Positions 5,058-6,997 of a DNA stretch of 6,997 bases are shown here, piece by piece. The position numbers and the translations under genes are program-made. The stretch is from DAIRET01 sp036795455. Lineage in GTDB: Bacteria > Bacteroidota > Ignavibacteria > Ignavibacteriales > Ignavibacteriaceae. How positions within the stretch are numbered: the stretch's first letter is position 1; the number at the start of each line of letters is the position of its first letter. Under the pieces are notes generated by a model. It was not told the origin of the DNA. It searched no databases and saw only the letters and a program-made list of their open reading frames with translations. The stretch spans positions 1-6,997 of the forward strand of contig DAIRET010000155.1 in NCBI GenBank assembly GCA_036795455.1, in the 5' to 3' direction.

Positions 5058-6997
5058 TTAGTAATTACTTTCTATCCATTCTAAGTGTTCTTTTGCAAAG
5101 AAGACAGCACTTCGCTCGTTATCATCTTTACTGTCGGAATAATTTTCAATTATTCTTTTGTACCATCTTGCAGCTTCCCTGAAATCTTCCAACATTTCGT
5201 AAGAGGCTGCAATGTTAACCTGACAGCCTACTGCTATACTGGCATCAGGATATTTTTCATAAAGCTTTGTTAATTCTTCGATCGCTTTTTGATAATTCCT
5301 TGCATCAAAGAGTTTCATTGCCTTTTCATATTCTAAATATGAATTGATTTGCGATAAATCGTAAACCAGGCTTTTAGCTTCATCTATCTTTTCATAATTA
5401 GGAAATTTTTCTATTAAATTCGTATATGCTTCGGAAGATTTCACATAATCTTTAATATTGTAATAATAATCACCGATTGTAAACAAAGCATCACCTGCAA
5501 ACGACGATTTCGGATACCTTGAAGCCAGTCTATTGAAAACCTCAACCATTTTGTCCGGGCTTTGCAGTTCAAAATAACACCAGCCTTCATTATACATAGC
5601 CATAGGTGCATAATCTGAATTCGGGTGTCTCTGATAAACTTTGCGGTATTCATTTATTGCATTGTTGTACTCTTTTGCGTTGAACAATGCTTCCGCTGCA
5701 TAATATTGACTTTCAATGGCTGCGTCTTCACCCGGATACGCTGCTACATACTGCCTGAATGCCGTACTTGCTTGTGCCCAGTTGCCTAATTCGTAATAAG
5801 CATATGCTCTAAAGTATCTCGCTTCCTTCACGTTTACATGTTCTGGATAAGTAGTAATGAACTTACCGAAAATGTTAGCCGATTTATCAAACTCCTGTGT
5901 GTCGAAATACAAAGCACCGAGAGAATAAAGAACCAACGGTATTTCAGGTGAATTAGGATATTTTTCGCTCGCTTCGAGTAATACAGATGCCGAGTTGGCA
6001 AGATCATTCAGCTCTTTATATGAATTAGAAATCGTTATATAAGAATTGATGTATGTTTCATCAACAAGACCTTCTGCCTTAAGAACATTCCTGCCCCATT
6101 CAATTGCTTTCCTGTAATCACCTGCTTCAAAATAAATTTCCGAAATTAAAGCGTTATAACTTCCTTTTTCCTTCTCATCTTTAGCTGAAGTCAGCAGTTC
6201 GTTCACCATTTCTATGGCTTTATCTTTCTTCCCGGTTTTGGAGTATGCGAGTGCTAATTTTTCATTAGCATTCCTGACATAACCTGATAACGTGGTTTTA
6301 AATTGGTCATCTTCAAGAACAAATTCAAGGTCTTTTACTGCATCCTGGAAATTTTCAATCTGGTAGTTTAATACGCCACGGGCGTACTGTGACTGAATTT
6401 TCAGAATACTTCTTTCAGCCGGTAAAACTGAATCCTGTATTACTTTTCCCAAATATTCAACTGCAGTGTTATACTCGTTTTTAGAGATATAAAGATCGGC
6501 AAATGTAAAATTTATATCCGCCGTATAATAAACCGAATCTACCTTCTCTGCTTTCTCTTTTACTTCATTCAGCAAAGCAATACCTTTATCGTATTCACTC
6601 CTCTGTCCGTAAATTTTGATTGCTTTCCCAAGAGCAGCAGTGTAATAAGGGGTTCCGAAATTAACCTTGTCAAAACAAGCGAGAGCTTCGTCGAATCGTT
6701 TCAGCTCGTTGTAAACATTCATTAACTCGAAATATATTAAGGAAGAATCAAGGTCTTCATATTTTTTTTCAATAATATCACTATAAACAGCAAGAGCATC
6801 TTCGTACTTGGCTTCTTTAAAATATGTAAAACCGATTTGTATTCTTGCCGTTACAAAATCCGGACTATTCGGGTAATTATTAATTAATCTTTCAAAACTT
6901 GCACGAGCATTGGTATACAAGCCAAGTTCATTTTCGGCAAGCCCTTTAATAAAAAGTCCACCCGGTATAGCATCACTTGAAGGATAATTGTTTAGTA
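5058..6997 (-). CDS. Large TPR-repeat protein, YbgF/BamD-like (5' end outside window)
   Basis: An open frame of 645 codons ending in TAA at 5058 and running off the window edge, so the N-terminus and any signal peptide are not visible. An in-frame TTG at 6920 falls inside a TPR helix (ELG-LYTNARASFERLI). The 25 codons upstream of it are open and read as another repeat (LNNYPSSDAIPGGLFIKGLA), so TTG is an internal leucine, not the start. The whole visible part is made of about 34-40-residue TPR units. Many end in the Y-P-x-S type turn (NNYPNSP, EKYPNSPEI, TTYPEH, AAYPGED, RHPNSDY, SRYPKSS, EKYPDAS) followed by A-x-x-x-G/A-x-x-Y helices, as in YbgF, BamD and TPR_6 proteins. It ends EHLEWIESNY. 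Such proteins are typically periplasmic scaffolds, and YbgF is encoded with Tol-Pal. Placement just before exbB suggests a periplasmic or outer-membrane-side scaffold for the motor, although a lipoprotein or purely periplasmic form cannot be told apart here. Confidence 0.9.
   Translation of the reverse strand, partial: LNNYPSSDAIPGGLFIKGLAENELGLYTNARASFERLINNYPNSPDFVTARIQIGFTYFKEAKYEDALAVYSDIIEKKYEDLDSSLIYFELMNVYNELKRFDEALACFDKVNFGTPYYTAALGKAIKIYGQRSEYDKGIALLNEVKEKAEKVDSVYYTADINFTFADLYISKNEYNTAVEYLGKVIQDSVLPAERSILKIQSQYARGVLNYQIENFQDAVKDLEFVLEDDQFKTTLSGYVRNANEKLALAYSKTGKKDKAIEMVNELLTSAKDEKEKGSYNALISEIYFEAGDYRKAIEWGRNVLKAEGLVDETYINSYITISNSYKELNDLANSASVLLEASEKYPNSPEIPLVLYSLGALYFDTQEFDKSANIFGKFITTYPEHVNVKEARYFRAYAYYELGNWAQASTAFRQYVAAYPGEDAAIESQYYAAEALFNAKEYNNAINEYRKVYQRHPNSDYAPMAMYNEGWCYFELQSPDKMVEVFNRLASRYPKSSFAGDALFTIGDYYYNIKDYVKSSEAYTNLIEKFPNYEKIDEAKSLVYDLSQINSYLEYEKAMKLFDARNYQKAIEELTKLYEKYPDASIAVGCQVNIAASYEMLEDFREAARWYKRIIENYSDSKDDNERSAVFFAKEHLEWIESNY

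Larger units (their letters stand above)
1..6997 (-). other. Probable single operon: TPR, exbB, exbD, TonB-like DUF4159, DUF4159 lipoprotein, DUF5683-like, Fn3-type lipoprotein
   Basis: All seven genes are on the minus strand with intergenic gaps of 30, 2, 8, 5, 18 and 13 bases. No gap is large enough for a conventional promoter, and I find no GC-rich hairpin followed by a T run in any of them. Promoter and terminator must lie outside the window or inside coding sequence. All products are predicted to act in the envelope (inner membrane, periplasm, lipid-anchored). Membership of the first and last genes is inferred from spacing only. Confidence 0.75.

Noticed and set aside
5441..5653. Minus-strand open frame within the TPR gene, with similar short frames at 1799-2026 and 3004-3210
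   Set aside because: Out-of-frame overlaps of clear genes with no motif of their own.

Overview
The window is an AT-rich, Gram-negative-type chromosomal segment. Every supportable gene lies on the minus strand, so transcription runs from position 6997 towards 1. Genes are separated by only 30, 2, 8, 5, 18 and 13 bases. I see no internal terminator or room for a promoter, so this looks like the middle of one polycistronic unit cut at both ends. The protein set (two DUF4159-type proteins, a DUF5683-like protein, a YbgF/BamD-style TPR protein, and lipoproteins including an Fn3-type one) suggests the Bacteroidota/Chlorobiota/Ignavibacteriota group. Clear Shine-Dalgarno sites before two genes fit an Ignavibacteria-like lineage better than typical Bacteroidia, where such sites are rare. 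This assignment is an inference.

In transcription order: (1) a large TPR-repeat protein, 5' end outside the window (5058-6997); (2) an ExbB/TolQ/MotA-family proton-channel subunit with an unusual C-terminal helical extension, starting at TTG (4131-5027); (3) an ExbD/TolR-family subunit (3706-4128); (4) a membrane-anchored protein with a TonB-like N-terminus and a periplasmic DUF4159 domain (2429-3697); (5) a lipoprotein with a beta-rich N-terminal half and a divergent second DUF4159-like domain (972-2423); (6) a small DUF5683-like membrane protein (345-953); (7) the start of a lipoprotein with a likely fibronectin-III-like domain, running out of the window (1-331).

The most interesting point is gene 4. 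It sits where tonB or tolA would be expected after exbB-exbD. Its single transmembrane helix carries Ser35, His39 and Ser50 at exactly the spacing of Ser16, His20 and Ser31 in E. coli TonB, and a basic/proline-containing linker follows. The C-terminus is not a TonB domain but DUF4159, and the next gene encodes a lipoprotein with a paralogous domain. My working model is a proton-motive-force-driven envelope machine. The ExbB/ExbD motor would move an inner-membrane DUF4159 protein that works with a lipid-anchored DUF4159 partner, with TPR and DUF5683 proteins as accessories. The function and substrate cannot be read from the sequence.

No RNA genes, mobile elements, CRISPR arrays, attachment sites or significant DNA repeats were seen. 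There is no gene-free stretch longer than about 30 bases.
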